From positions 62,001 through 126,000 of the forward strand of contig NZ_JBPOEU010000011.1 of NCBI RefSeq assembly GCF_051251695.1: a stretch of 64,000 nt of DNA, read 5' to 3'. The stretch comes from Maritalea sp051251695 (GTDB lineage: Bacteria > Pseudomonadota > Alphaproteobacteria > Rhizobiales > Devosiaceae). The notes below the pieces were generated by a model. That model made no database searches and had not been told where the DNA came from. It was given only the letters and a program-made list of their open reading frames with translations. Position numbers and translations under genes: made by a program. Positions 36,169 through 45,325 of the stretch are shown here, piece by piece. The first letter of the stretch is position 1, and every line of letters starts with the position of its first letter.

Positions 36169-37473
36169 GTGACCCGTACCGATGAAATCACGCAGCGCCT
36201 TTTGGCGCTGCACCCAAAAAAGATGGACCTTTCGTTGGGACGGCTTGACCGAATGCTTGGTGAACTTGATCACCCCCAAAAGCGTCTGCCCCCCGTAATT
36301 CACGTGGCTGGCACGAATGGGAAAGGGTCAACCATTGCCTTTATGCGCGCCATTTTGGAAGCTGCGGGCAAGCGCGTTCACGTATATTCGTCCCCCCACC
36401 TCACGCGTTTTCATGAACGGTTTCGCCTTGCGGGGAAGTTTGTTAGCTCCAAAAGGCTAAACGAGACGCTGGAACGTGTCGAACGGATCAATGCTGGGCA
36501 ATCGATCACTTTCTTTGAGATTACAACGGCTGTCGCGTTCGACCTGTTTACCCAAGTTGACGCTGACTATGTGTTGCTGGAAACAGGTTTAGGCGGCCGC
36601 TTGGATTGCACAAATGTAGTGCCGCATCCACTTGGCTGCGTGATCACGCCAATTTCAATCGACCATGTGCAATTTTTGGGCGATACAATCGAAAAGATCG
36701 CTTTTGAAAAAGCTGGCATTCTTAAAAAAGGCACCAAAGCGGTGTTTAGCCGCCAGGCCCACGGCGCCATGCAGGTTTTGGAAAAACGCGCGGCTGAACT
36801 GAACATCACCCCGTTTATTTGCGGTCAGGATTTTGACGGCTATCCCGAGCGTGACCGGTTCGTTTATTCTGACCTTGATGGCTTGGACGACTTGCCCAAA
36901 CCAAGTTTGGTTGGCATCCACCAGTTTGAAAATGCCACAACCGCCATTGCAGCGCTCAAGCATTTTGGCACAGGCGTTAGCACAGAAGATATCGCAAATG
37001 GTGTGCAAAATGTCCGCTGGCCAGCACGTATGCAGCCCTTACCCGGACTATTACAAGACATGCTGGCAAAGGGCAGCGATCTCTGGCTTGACGGCGGCCA
37101 CAATGTCGCTGGTGCGCAAGTTTTAGCCCAAGCATTGGGTGACCTAAATGAGCGCCAATCAAGGCCCCTTACGCTTGTTCTTGGTATGCTGAGCAATAAG
37201 GATGTCAAAGGATATCTAAGTTGCTTTGAAGGTTTGGCAAAAAACATCATTACCGTGCCAGTGCCTGGTGACGACATGACCACCAATTCAGGCTCTTTGC
37301 CCCAAGACCTGGCCGAACTGGCCATTCAACATGGCTTTGCTGCCACCCACACACAATCTGTCCGTGACGCGCTTAAATTGGTGTCCCGCAACGAACCTCA
37401 ACGGGTTGTGATTTGCGGCTCGCTCTATTTGGCCGGTGATGTATTGGCTGAAAACAAAACGCCGCCCGAGTAA
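36169..37473 (+). CDS. folC: folylpolyglutamate synthase / dihydrofolate synthase
   Basis: It adds glutamate to dihydropteroate and folates. The 434-residue Mur-ligase-like enzyme has the ATP loop HVAGTNGKGSTIAFM near residue 45, then SSPHLTRFHERF, ETGLGGRLDCTN, the carbamylated-lysine region FEKAGILK, and LDGGHNVAGA. The start is a GTG at 36169, five bases after the accD stop. The accD-folC pairing is common. A hairpin overlapping its stop separates it from the convergent thioredoxin gene. Confidence 0.95.
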   Translation: MTRTDEITQRLLALHPKKMDLSLGRLDRMLGELDHPQKRLPPVIHVAGTNGKGSTIAFMRAILEAAGKRVHVYSSPHLTRFHERFRLAGKFVSSKRLNETLERVERINAGQSITFFEITTAVAFDLFTQVDADYVLLETGLGGRLDCTNVVPHPLGCVITPISIDHVQFLGDTIEKIAFEKAGILKKGTKAVFSRQAHGAMQVLEKRAAELNITPFICGQDFDGYPERDRFVYSDLDGLDDLPKPSLVGIHQFENATTAIAALKHFGTGVSTEDIANGVQNVRWPARMQPLPGLLQDMLAKGSDLWLDGGHNVAGAQVLAQALGDLNERQSRPLTLVLGMLSNKDVKGYLSCFEGLAKNIITVPVPGDDMTTNSGSLPQDLAELAIQHGFAATHTQSVRDALKLVSRNEPQRVVICGSLYLAGDVLAENKTPPE

Positions 37474-37494
37474 TACTGGAGCGGCGCTTTTAAT
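37457..37494. terminator. bidirectional terminator between folC and trxA
   Basis: CGCCGC (37460-37465), a 15-base loop and GCGGCG (37481-37486) form a stem. It is followed by CTTTT on the plus strand and by TTTTGTTTT on the minus strand. It overlaps the folC stop codon and could end both convergent transcripts. Confidence 0.7.
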
Positions 37495-37516
37495 TCGAGT
37501 TTTAGAGATGCTGGAG

Positions 37517-37840
37517 TTACGCAGCATACTCTTCAAGCCATTTCACAAGCCCAACATGGGACAATGTCGCGCCCACTTTCATGTCAACCACTTCACCTTT
37601 TTGGAAAAGCAAATAGGTTGGCATATTGCGCACGCCATATTGGGTCATGGTTGATGGATTATCCGCACCGTTTAACTTTACAAGCTTCACGCGGCCTGAA
37701 AGGTCTTCAGCCGCTTTTTCCAAAATAGGGTCCATGGCTTTACACGGCGCGCACCAATCGGCCCAAAAGTCGACCAACACAGGTTGATCGCTCTGGAGCA
37801 CCTCAGCGGCGAAATTATTGTCATCAACAGCGTTGAGCAT
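37517..37840 (-). CDS. thioredoxin family protein with WCAPC active site
   Basis: This 107-residue thioredoxin-fold protein has the active site WCAPC (Cys30, Cys33) and the cis-proline loop NMPT. It is the same length as the canonical thioredoxin encoded 11 bases upstream and aligns with it throughout (shared VLVDFWA, VGLVKWLE), so it is a tandem paralogue. The Ala in place of Gly in the CxxC, and Met instead of Ile before the cis-proline, could change redox potential and partners. AAGGGA precedes the ATG. Confidence 0.9.
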   Translation of the reverse strand: MLNAVDDNNFAAEVLQSDQPVLVDFWADWCAPCKAMDPILEKAAEDLSGRVKLVKLNGADNPSTMTQYGVRNMPTYLLFQKGEVVDMKVGATLSHVGLVKWLEEYAA

Positions 37841-37851
37841 TGCGAATTCCC

Positions 37852-38175
37852 TTAGGCTGCGTGGCCTTCAAGCCATTTTACAAGGCCCGCTTTTGGCTCG
37901 CCTGCGCCAACTTTCATGTCAGCCGCTTCGCCGCCTTTGAACAATATCATGGTAGGGATTGAGCGAATGCCATATTGAGAAGCAATGTTTGGATTTTCGT
38001 CAACATTGACTTTGACGATTTTCACTTTGCCCGCCATCTCAGTCGAGATCTCTTCCAAGACAGGTGCAATGGCTTTACATGGTCCGCACCATTCTGCCCA
38101 GAAATCCACCAAAACTGGCACTTTCGCGCTCAAAACTTCATCAGAAAATTGTGCTTCAGAAACTTGGGTGGTCAT
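37852..38175 (-). CDS. trxA: thioredoxin
   Basis: This is the canonical cytosolic disulfide reductant, 107 residues, with active site WCGPC (Cys30, Cys33) and cis-proline loop SIPT. The start is the ATG at 38175 behind AAAGGGG; a longer open frame to 38244 is not conserved. It lies downstream of addA, as in most Hyphomicrobiales. A weak RpoH-like element (CTTGAA at 38236-38241, minus strand) precedes it. Confidence 0.95.
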   Translation of the reverse strand: MTTQVSEAQFSDEVLSAKVPVLVDFWAEWCGPCKAIAPVLEEISTEMAGKVKIVKVNVDENPNIASQYGIRSIPTMILFKGGEAADMKVGAGEPKAGLVKWLEGHAA

Positions 38176-38275
38176 GGCCGCCCCTTTCTCATTTGTTACT
38201 TCGTTGCAATGAACGTAAGAAGAGTCGCGCTCGCATTCAAGCAAATCACGACGAGGTGAACCATTTTGTGTGCGG

Positions 38276-41200
38276 TTAGAAATTAGAATCTAGCAAATGA
38301 GACATTTTCAAATTCTCAGTCCACAAAATGGCGCAGTTTATGGGTCTATTTGGAAACTGTTTGCGCAATGCCGCCCGATAGCGGGTGAGCTGCGTGCGGT
38401 AATTAGCTGGGATCGCATCCACATCTTTAGGCGGATTGGCATCGGATTTAAAGTCAACAATCAGCACCTGATCGTCCGAAACCACCAAACGATCAATACG
38501 CCCGGTGATGCGTGAGGGTTTGCCTTCAAACTCTATGTCTGCGGCAACGGCCACCTCCCCGCGCGATTGTGTGCCAAACAGGTCTGCAAATTCAGGCGCC
38601 GTGATGATGGCATTGGCTTGCTCGATCATCCTGTCATGAAGTTGCTCGTGGTCGGGCATAAGCGAAACCAACGCCTGAGCCGCAAACTGGTGACGATCCT
38701 CTGGCGCAAAGCGCGGCATAAACTGCAGCAGCGCGTGCAACGTCGTGCCCCGCAACCGTGCTGTCTCGCGATCAAGCGATGCCGGACCAGCAGACTGTTT
38801 GTAAACTTCGTCATGTTTGGACGGCTCGACAATTCGCCTTGTTGTCGGCACCGGTGCAGGTTCAGTAATCCAGTTTGGCAATGGCGATGATTTAACATCG
38901 TCCAATTGGTTTTGTTTGCCAACTTGAAATGCAGCATCCTTCGGATATCGCCAAGCAATGGTCTGGTCTGCCTCGTCTTTAAGTTCCAGACAATGCTCAG
39001 CCAGCCCATCATAGACCATTTGATACCAGCTGTTTTCTTGGCCCCGTTTGGCAATGCCGGTGACATACAACTCATCTTCTGCCCGGGTGAGCGCAACATA
39101 AAGTTTGCGCCGATATTCTGCTTGGTCTTTTGCTTTTTCTCGCTCCACGCCTGTTTGCACATTGGCCGCCTGATTTTTTGCCGACCCCGGTGCCCAAAGC
39201 AGATAGGCGTTTTGCGGTGCCTCATGATCTGCTTCCATTAGGATGGATTTATTGTTTTGTTGGCCCGCAGGGGAAGATGTTGCGTCAATTGAAAACACAA
39301 TCGGCGCTTCAAGCCCTTTTGCGCCATGTACGGTCATCACCCGGATGGCACCGCTGGCTTCGCTCAGTTCACGCTTAATTTGGCTTTCACTTTGGCGCAT
39401 GGCAGTCACAAACCCCAGCATTGAAGGCTGGTCGGTTTGCTCGTGCGCCAGTGCCATATTGAGGAACTCATTGATCACGTCATCAATTTCAGGGCCAAGC
39501 CGCGCGTGAAATTTCTTTAGTCCTTGTTCTTTGAACAAGACATGGGCGAAAAACTCGTAAGGCCGATCCAAGTCAAGCCGATTACGCCACTCGCGAATGG
39601 TCTGCGCCGCTAGCGCCGCCCGTTCGTCTGTTTCAGCGTCAGCCTGAAGTTGTACCCATAATGGCCACACTGGCTTTTGATCCTGCATCCGGCATTTACC
39701 GTTGCGCGTGCCGCGCGCCAGGGTAAACAATTGATCTTCGTTCCAGCCAAAAAGCGGCGAACGTAACAACGTGGCTAACCCTAAATCATCGGCGGGGTTC
39801 ATCAATACATCAGCAAGCACCAACAAGTCTTCAACCGCAATATGGGTGGAAACCGTCAGTTTATCTTCACCCAAATTGGGCAAACCCTTTTGCTTTAGCG
39901 CTCGGATCATCGCTTTAAACATCGGGCCGCGTGACTGAACCAAAATCAAAATATCGCCGGGTGTGACCACTTGATCACGGGCACCCAATTGTCTGCCGGT
40001 TTCGATCCAGTCCTGAATTGTCGTAGCGATTTTATCTGCCAAAATGTCTTCGGGCCGTGATCGTGGGTCACTTGCCTTGGTTTTATAGATTTCCTCATTT
40101 TCATCTATTTGAGGTTTTTCGACAGGTCGCCACAGTTCAACAACGCCGCCGCCCATGGTGCGGGCAGCTTCGTGGACGGTTTTTTCATCGTCAGTGGTCA
40201 GTCCTTCATGGGCAAAGGGGCGTTCAAAAACGTGGTCTACCGCAGCAAGGATCGCGCCAACGGTTCTAAAGCTGGTCTTGAGCGTGATGTCTTCCCAGTC
40301 TTTTTCTGCGGTCATCGCTTGCAGGCCAAGCTTGCGTCCGGTTTCACCAAACAGATGCGGCTCCGCGCCTTGAAAGCTGAAGATCGACTGTTTCTCATCC
40401 CCAACGGCAAACACCGATCTTGGTCGCTGGATGGCGCTTTCCCCGTCGAAAAAGTCTGCCAGTAGGGCTTCAACAATTCGCCATTGTTCGGGGTTGGTGT
40501 CTTGGCTTTCATCCACCAAAATATGGGTGATGCCTGCATCAAGTTTATAGGCAACCCACTGGGAGAATTCAGAATCTGAGAGGAGCTGGCGCAGATGGAT
40601 GATTAGATCGTCAAAATCGAGCAAAGACCGCGCCCGCTTTTGCGTATCATATTGGGTGAAAATTGCTTCGATGACGTTGAGTAATGCCAACGATTGATCA
40701 AGCACTTTCGCGGCCATGAATGGCTGATAAAGCGCCTCAAGCCGTTCGGTTTCATTTTCCAGTTGCTCTGCCAAAAGCGCGTTGTGTTTAGCGACACCAG
40801 AGTGGGCTTCATGGCCTTTACCGGGGCGGGTGCCGTCGGGTTTTAAAAATGTGCGAAACATGAGGTCGGGCGAAATGAATTCGCCAACGGCTTTAGACAA
40901 TTTTTTGTTGAAATTCTTCGCGACCCCTAGATGGGTAAGTTCTGCGCTCACGTTTGCATATTCGCTCGGCGGAAGAATGGCTGCATCGATCGTTTCTTGA
41001 GAAATTGTTGTAAGGTTTTGGATTGCGGACAGGCCGAGAAACGTGCGCAAATTGGTTTCACATCGGGTCTTATTGTCCAACACAATGCGCAATTTAGCGC
41101 CGAAGGACAGCGCGTTTGAAATGGCACTTTCCAGCCCATCATCGGAGGCAATATTGAACAGCGTATCAATGTCGGTCTTTAGGTCGTCACCACCAACACG

Positions 41201-41722
41201 TTGAGCCAACACCGCCTCGCGTGCGGCACGAAGCAGATCAAATCGCTCGGCATCATCGATTACCTGAAAATCAAACGGCACGCCTGCTTCCAGCGGAAAG
41301 CGATGCAGAATACTTTCTGAAAAGGCATGTATGGTATTTATCTTGAGACCACCCGGCGTTTCCAACGCTTTGGCAAAAAGCTGGCGGGCAAAATTCATCC
41401 GACCAATATCTGGTCGCTTGCCTTCCAACTCGAAGATCGTATTGGACAGTTTTTCCTCATCCATCACCGCCCATTGCCCCAATTCTTTGGATACACGGGC
41501 GCGCATTTCTGCGGCGGCGGCCTTAGTGTACGTAAGACAAAGCACTTGTTCAGGTGGCACGCCATCGATCAGCAAACGCAACACGCGACGGCTTAAAATG
41601 TAAGTTTTTCCGGACCCTGCATTGGCCTTAACCCACACGTTAGCTTCAGGATTTGCAGCGCGTGTCTGATTGTTTTTGGTTTCATCCGAAATAGAAAGCG
41701 GACCACGAGGAGAATTCGTCAT
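38276..41722 (-). CDS. addA: double-strand break repair helicase-nuclease AddA
   Basis: This is the large subunit of the AddAB complex that resects double-strand breaks for RecA. It has about 1148 residues. UvrD-type helicase motifs start with Walker A ANAGSGKT (residues 33-40). They include DDLI...LVDESQDTN (motif II) and VMTVHGAKGLEAPIV (motif V region). The C-terminal RecB-family nuclease has GRIDRLV and VDFKSDANP. The ATG at 41722 overlaps the addB stop by four bases (ATGA), indicating translational coupling. Confidence 0.96.
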   Translation of the reverse strand: MTNSPRGPLSISDETKNNQTRAANPEANVWVKANAGSGKTYILSRRVLRLLIDGVPPEQVLCLTYTKAAAAEMRARVSKELGQWAVMDEEKLSNTIFELEGKRPDIGRMNFARQLFAKALETPGGLKINTIHAFSESILHRFPLEAGVPFDFQVIDDAERFDLLRAAREAVLAQRVGGDDLKTDIDTLFNIASDDGLESAISNALSFGAKLRIVLDNKTRCETNLRTFLGLSAIQNLTTISQETIDAAILPPSEYANVSAELTHLGVAKNFNKKLSKAVGEFISPDLMFRTFLKPDGTRPGKGHEAHSGVAKHNALLAEQLENETERLEALYQPFMAAKVLDQSLALLNVIEAIFTQYDTQKRARSLLDFDDLIIHLRQLLSDSEFSQWVAYKLDAGITHILVDESQDTNPEQWRIVEALLADFFDGESAIQRPRSVFAVGDEKQSIFSFQGAEPHLFGETGRKLGLQAMTAEKDWEDITLKTSFRTVGAILAAVDHVFERPFAHEGLTTDDEKTVHEAARTMGGGVVELWRPVEKPQIDENEEIYKTKASDPRSRPEDILADKIATTIQDWIETGRQLGARDQVVTPGDILILVQSRGPMFKAMIRALKQKGLPNLGEDKLTVSTHIAVEDLLVLADVLMNPADDLGLATLLRSPLFGWNEDQLFTLARGTRNGKCRMQDQKPVWPLWVQLQADAETDERAALAAQTIREWRNRLDLDRPYEFFAHVLFKEQGLKKFHARLGPEIDDVINEFLNMALAHEQTDQPSMLGFVTAMRQSESQIKRELSEASGAIRVMTVHGAKGLEAPIVFSIDATSSPAGQQNNKSILMEADHEAPQNAYLLWAPGSAKNQAANVQTGVEREKAKDQAEYRRKLYVALTRAEDELYVTGIAKRGQENSWYQMVYDGLAEHCLELKDEADQTIAWRYPKDAAFQVGKQNQLDDVKSSPLPNWITEPAPVPTTRRIVEPSKHDEVYKQSAGPASLDRETARLRGTTLHALLQFMPRFAPEDRHQFAAQALVSLMPDHEQLHDRMIEQANAIITAPEFADLFGTQSRGEVAVAADIEFEGKPSRITGRIDRLVVSDDQVLIVDFKSDANPPKDVDAIPANYRTQLTRYRAALRKQFPNRPINCAILWTENLKMSHLLDSNF

Positions 41723-44700
41723 TCGTCGTCTCCCTGATCGATCATCCATTCTTTTTGCCGGGCGAAATGATCATAGTCGCCAGCGAAATGCTGGTTTTCC
41801 TTCGGCAGCAATTGCGCGGCCATTGCGGTTTCATCGCGCATTAACATCACCTCAGCAAAGCTAGAAAAATGACGCCAATAATCGTCGATCAGGCTTTCAA
41901 GGCTTAGTTTTCCCGCTGCAAAATTGGTGACACCGAATGGGTTCGGGCCATGGGACAGTTTAATGTAAGTCAGTGCATCCGCGTCTGTTTTGGGCACATC
42001 GTCAAACCCTGCATGTCGCGCGATTATCGCTTCCATCGGCAATTGTGGGCTTAGAAAGTTCTGCATTTCTTTTGGTTTGGGGATCGAGCCCGTTTTGAAA
42101 TCAATCAGCTCAGCACCGTTGCCTTTAAGAATATCGATACGATCGGCATAGCCGTAAATCTCGAACATCTCGCTGCCGATTGGTAGGGCGACCTGGCCGA
42201 ATTTTTCGGCAAACCTTTGCTCGATTTTGGGATTCCGCTCAACTTCGAATGCAATGACTTTTTCGGCGATTGAAGAAAACCGACGCAGCCAAATATCTCG
42301 GCGATCTGCAACATCGTCGAGCCGTTGATAAACAACCTGCGCGAGTTGCATCAATTGATCATGCGCGTCGGGCGCGGTGAAATCATGGCCCTGCTCAACA
42401 AATTTGCCCAGCACGTCATGGATCAAATCTCCACGCTCCGCCGCGTCGGGCGCTGCGCCTAGAGCGCGCAGTTTTTTTAGACCCAAAACATGCTTGGCAT
42501 AGATCGCATATGGGTCGCGGATTAAGGTTTCAATCTCGGTGATGGAGAGCCGTTTGGGGCGGATATTGGCGAAAGGTTGTGGCAAAGGTCTTGAGGCCAA
42601 TTTTGGATTTTCAACACCGTCTAAATCGATCAAAAGCGTATGAAAATACTTGGTTTTTTCGTATAGGGCCTTGGTGTGATCTTCGCCTAAAAACGCTTCA
42701 AGTCGCTGGATAAACCGGGATGGGTCCGCGGGGGATGTGCCCCGTCTTTTGGCATATGTCACCAATAGTTTATTGGCGCCCATACCCATCAAAAAATCAT
42801 GGGCTGCAAGCCCTACTTTGCGCTCTGGCGGATCAAGGTTTAGCCCCAGCTTCATGCCGCGAGAAAGCCATGGGCCCGGCTCTGCGATTTCAGGCCAAAC
42901 GCCTTCGTTGAGCCCGGCTAAAATCATCAAGTCCGCCTGCAACAATCGCGCTTCGATGCGACCCCAAATTTGCACATCTTGTCGCGTGGTTTCGGGTGGT
43001 CGCACCGTGATGTTTTGCATCAGCAAGTTGATCGACGCGATGACATCTGCGGGGCGCGATGTGGGCGAAAAATGTGTGCAGCGGGCCAAATCTTCGGCCC
43101 ATTGCAATAGCTCGGTTACCCCCTGGAACATCCCGCTTTGTGCCGCGTCTGTACCGCAAATGTTTTGCACTAATTCCGGGATATTCCGCGCTAGTTTCGA
43201 AATGTTCCAAACCGTTTCGCCATCGTCGCAAACTGGCGAGATTGCCGCCTCAATATCATCAAGTAAATTAGTTAGCGCAAAAGCTTCTTCATCTTTGAGC
43301 TTTCTGGGGGTGCGCTTTAGTTTTCCTTCTACATTGTCTGCAATAAGTTCCCGCAGCCCTTGCAACCCATTTAGTCCGCGCGTGCCGCGTAGAGTGCTGA
43401 CGTCGAGCAACTCGCGCAGACGGGAAATTTCTGAGCGGGTGCGGCCAAGCCGCACATTGCGGTTCGCGAGGAATGCCACCAGATCAACTGGTTTGAAATT
43501 GGATTGCAGCGCCGCAAGCAATTGACGCAACCAACGCCCAGCAGGCGATTGGCTCAGCGGCATTCCGGCGCTGTCATCAATGACGATATCAAAACGCTCC
43601 AGCTCAACTTTGATGCGCCGCGCCAAATCCCGATCCGGAGAGATGATGCCGACATTTTGATTTTTCTCAACGGCTTCACGCGCCGCCAAAGCAATGGCCC
43701 GCGCTTCATGGTCCATATTGTCGAGCGCCAAAATGCCCAAATGTTCTAACGCCTGATCCATTCGGTCGTCAGTAATTTTTGCCCGATCTTGGTGCCATTC
43801 GCTTGTGCGTTCGGGTCGAGCCAACGTGGCGTTCAAAATGGTCGAACGCGCTGAATTTTCTTTGCCCAAAGCTTGAACGGCAGCCGGGCCTTCGCCAATT
43901 TTTCTTAAAAGCTTCGCCATGCCATATTGGGGGTGTGCGTGGCACTCATTATCAGGGTCGATAAGATGTTCGTGTTCGTTTGCCGACATAGCCACATCAA
44001 AGCCCGGCAAGACAATCGCCGCATTATTTAGCTTTGATATGGCCGCTAAGAACCGCGCTGTCGCAGGCACCGAGCCGGTAGAACCAGCGGCAATAACAGG
44101 TCGATCTCCATATCGAATGGGCAGGGATTGGCTGGCGAAATCAAACCGTTGACGACGCAGCAACGCCGCATCAATTTGGCCGACCTCTGCCAAATGGGCG
44201 GGCCATGCTTCAAATGCAATTTCTAAGAATTGCAACGTCTGCTGCCAGTTTTCGGCCAATTCTTCGGGCACCAACTGTTTGATCCGATCAAAGCGAATTT
44301 CTTCGGTTAGAAAATCGTCGATCAATCCACCAAGGCTTTGCGCCATGGCTAAAATCTCCACCATGCTGGGTGGTGAGGAAAATCCCGGCTGACCGGTTTT
44401 TTGCGCGACGGCAGCCCATTTTTCGATCAGTTGGCTCAAGATCGTGGTGCGGTAGAGTTTTGACGTTACGTTGAAACTATCCACATCAGGGTCGGTGAAA
44501 AAAGCGTTCTCCGCATCGTCCCCTTCGCCAAGGGTGAAAATGTTGGGCAGTAATTGCGACCCAGCATTGAGCTCAAGCAGTTCGTCGATCAGCGCCAGAC
44601 GCGCCCGTTTGGTGGGTACGTAAATGGTGATATCAGACAACCAAAACGGATCGTCGCGCGGCCAGTTGGGCAGCAAATCGCCAGCCATCAGCGCGGTTGC

Positions 44701-44757
44701 CAATGTGGGCAAGAACGGCGCATGGGGTGCGATGGAAAAGAGCTTTTGGTGCTGCAT
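41719..44757 (-). CDS. addB: double-strand break repair protein AddB
   Basis: This is the second AddAB subunit (1012 residues), with a degenerate helicase-like N-terminus (residues 1-600) and a C-terminal RecB-type nuclease (EIYGYADRIDILKGNGAELIDFKTG near residue 905). It matches the alphaproteobacterial AddB type, which scans rather than unwinds. It lies 49 bases after tsaE. In many relatives two sugar-recycling genes separate tsaE from addB; they are absent here. Confidence 0.95.
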   Translation of the reverse strand: MQHQKLFSIAPHAPFLPTLATALMAGDLLPNWPRDDPFWLSDITIYVPTKRARLALIDELLELNAGSQLLPNIFTLGEGDDAENAFFTDPDVDSFNVTSKLYRTTILSQLIEKWAAVAQKTGQPGFSSPPSMVEILAMAQSLGGLIDDFLTEEIRFDRIKQLVPEELAENWQQTLQFLEIAFEAWPAHLAEVGQIDAALLRRQRFDFASQSLPIRYGDRPVIAAGSTGSVPATARFLAAISKLNNAAIVLPGFDVAMSANEHEHLIDPDNECHAHPQYGMAKLLRKIGEGPAAVQALGKENSARSTILNATLARPERTSEWHQDRAKITDDRMDQALEHLGILALDNMDHEARAIALAAREAVEKNQNVGIISPDRDLARRIKVELERFDIVIDDSAGMPLSQSPAGRWLRQLLAALQSNFKPVDLVAFLANRNVRLGRTRSEISRLRELLDVSTLRGTRGLNGLQGLRELIADNVEGKLKRTPRKLKDEEAFALTNLLDDIEAAISPVCDDGETVWNISKLARNIPELVQNICGTDAAQSGMFQGVTELLQWAEDLARCTHFSPTSRPADVIASINLLMQNITVRPPETTRQDVQIWGRIEARLLQADLMILAGLNEGVWPEIAEPGPWLSRGMKLGLNLDPPERKVGLAAHDFLMGMGANKLLVTYAKRRGTSPADPSRFIQRLEAFLGEDHTKALYEKTKYFHTLLIDLDGVENPKLASRPLPQPFANIRPKRLSITEIETLIRDPYAIYAKHVLGLKKLRALGAAPDAAERGDLIHDVLGKFVEQGHDFTAPDAHDQLMQLAQVVYQRLDDVADRRDIWLRRFSSIAEKVIAFEVERNPKIEQRFAEKFGQVALPIGSEMFEIYGYADRIDILKGNGAELIDFKTGSIPKPKEMQNFLSPQLPMEAIIARHAGFDDVPKTDADALTYIKLSHGPNPFGVTNFAAGKLSLESLIDDYWRHFSSFAEVMLMRDETAMAAQLLPKENQHFAGDYDHFARQKEWMIDQGDDE

Positions 44758-44806
44758 TATGTTGGTTTGGCCTTGTTGAACCGGCTTTGTTTTGCCGAAT
44801 TGGCGA

Positions 44807-45313
44807 CTACGAAGTTGATGCGCTGCTTAGATTTATATCTGAGCGGGATTCGAGCAAAGCAGCAAGCTTATTCAAATCTGAGCTTTCCGCTTCTACCAAC
44901 AATTTTCGTGTTTCCATTTCCCCTTTGATGTTGCTCAAAGTCAGACTAAAGCGTGCTTTCGCTGCCAATTCTGGCAAGCGGTCTGGCCATTCGATCAACA
45001 GCAAATTATCGCCATCAAACAAGCCCAACTCTTCGGCTTCGCTTTCGTCTGACAAGCGATAAAGGTCGGCATGGATGCAATTTATGGATTGAAACTGATA
45101 GGGTTGAACAAGTGAAAATGTCGGGCTTGGCACTTCTAGTTCGGGATCATTTGCCAAAACCCTTAGCAATGAACGCGCAAAAAATGACTTTCCAGCCCCC
45201 AGGTCACCGTTAAGTAGAATAATGTCGCCCGGTTTCACCAGTTCTGCAAAAGCAGAGGCCAACTGGATTGTGCCTATTTCGGTGAGAATTTTATAAAGTG
45301 CTCGGTCCGCCAT
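44807..45313 (-). CDS. tsaE: tRNA N6-adenosine threonylcarbamoyltransferase complex ATPase TsaE
   Basis: This is the small ATPase of the TsaBDE complex that makes t6A37 in tRNA. Its 168 residues include Walker A GDLGAGKS (near 36-43), EVPSPTFSLVQPY and the HADLYRL motif, followed by LIEWPDRLPE. It follows the DivL-like gene by 12 bases and precedes addB, so the three are probably one transcript. Confidence 0.95.
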   Translation of the reverse strand: MADRALYKILTEIGTIQLASAFAELVKPGDIILLNGDLGAGKSFFARSLLRVLANDPELEVPSPTFSLVQPYQFQSINCIHADLYRLSDESEAEELGLFDGDNLLLIEWPDRLPELAAKARFSLTLSNIKGEMETRKLLVEAESSDLNKLAALLESRSDINLSSASTS

Positions 45314-45325
45314 ATTGGGTCCAAA

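Noticed and set aside
38215..38241. RpoH-like promoter before trxA (CTTGAA-N16-CTTACG)
   Set aside because: The -10 half fits the CCANAT pattern poorly; it is mentioned only in the trxA entry.
42737..43525. 262-codon open frame antisense to addB
   Set aside because: It lies wholly within addB, has Ser/Arg-rich shadow composition and no Shine-Dalgarno.
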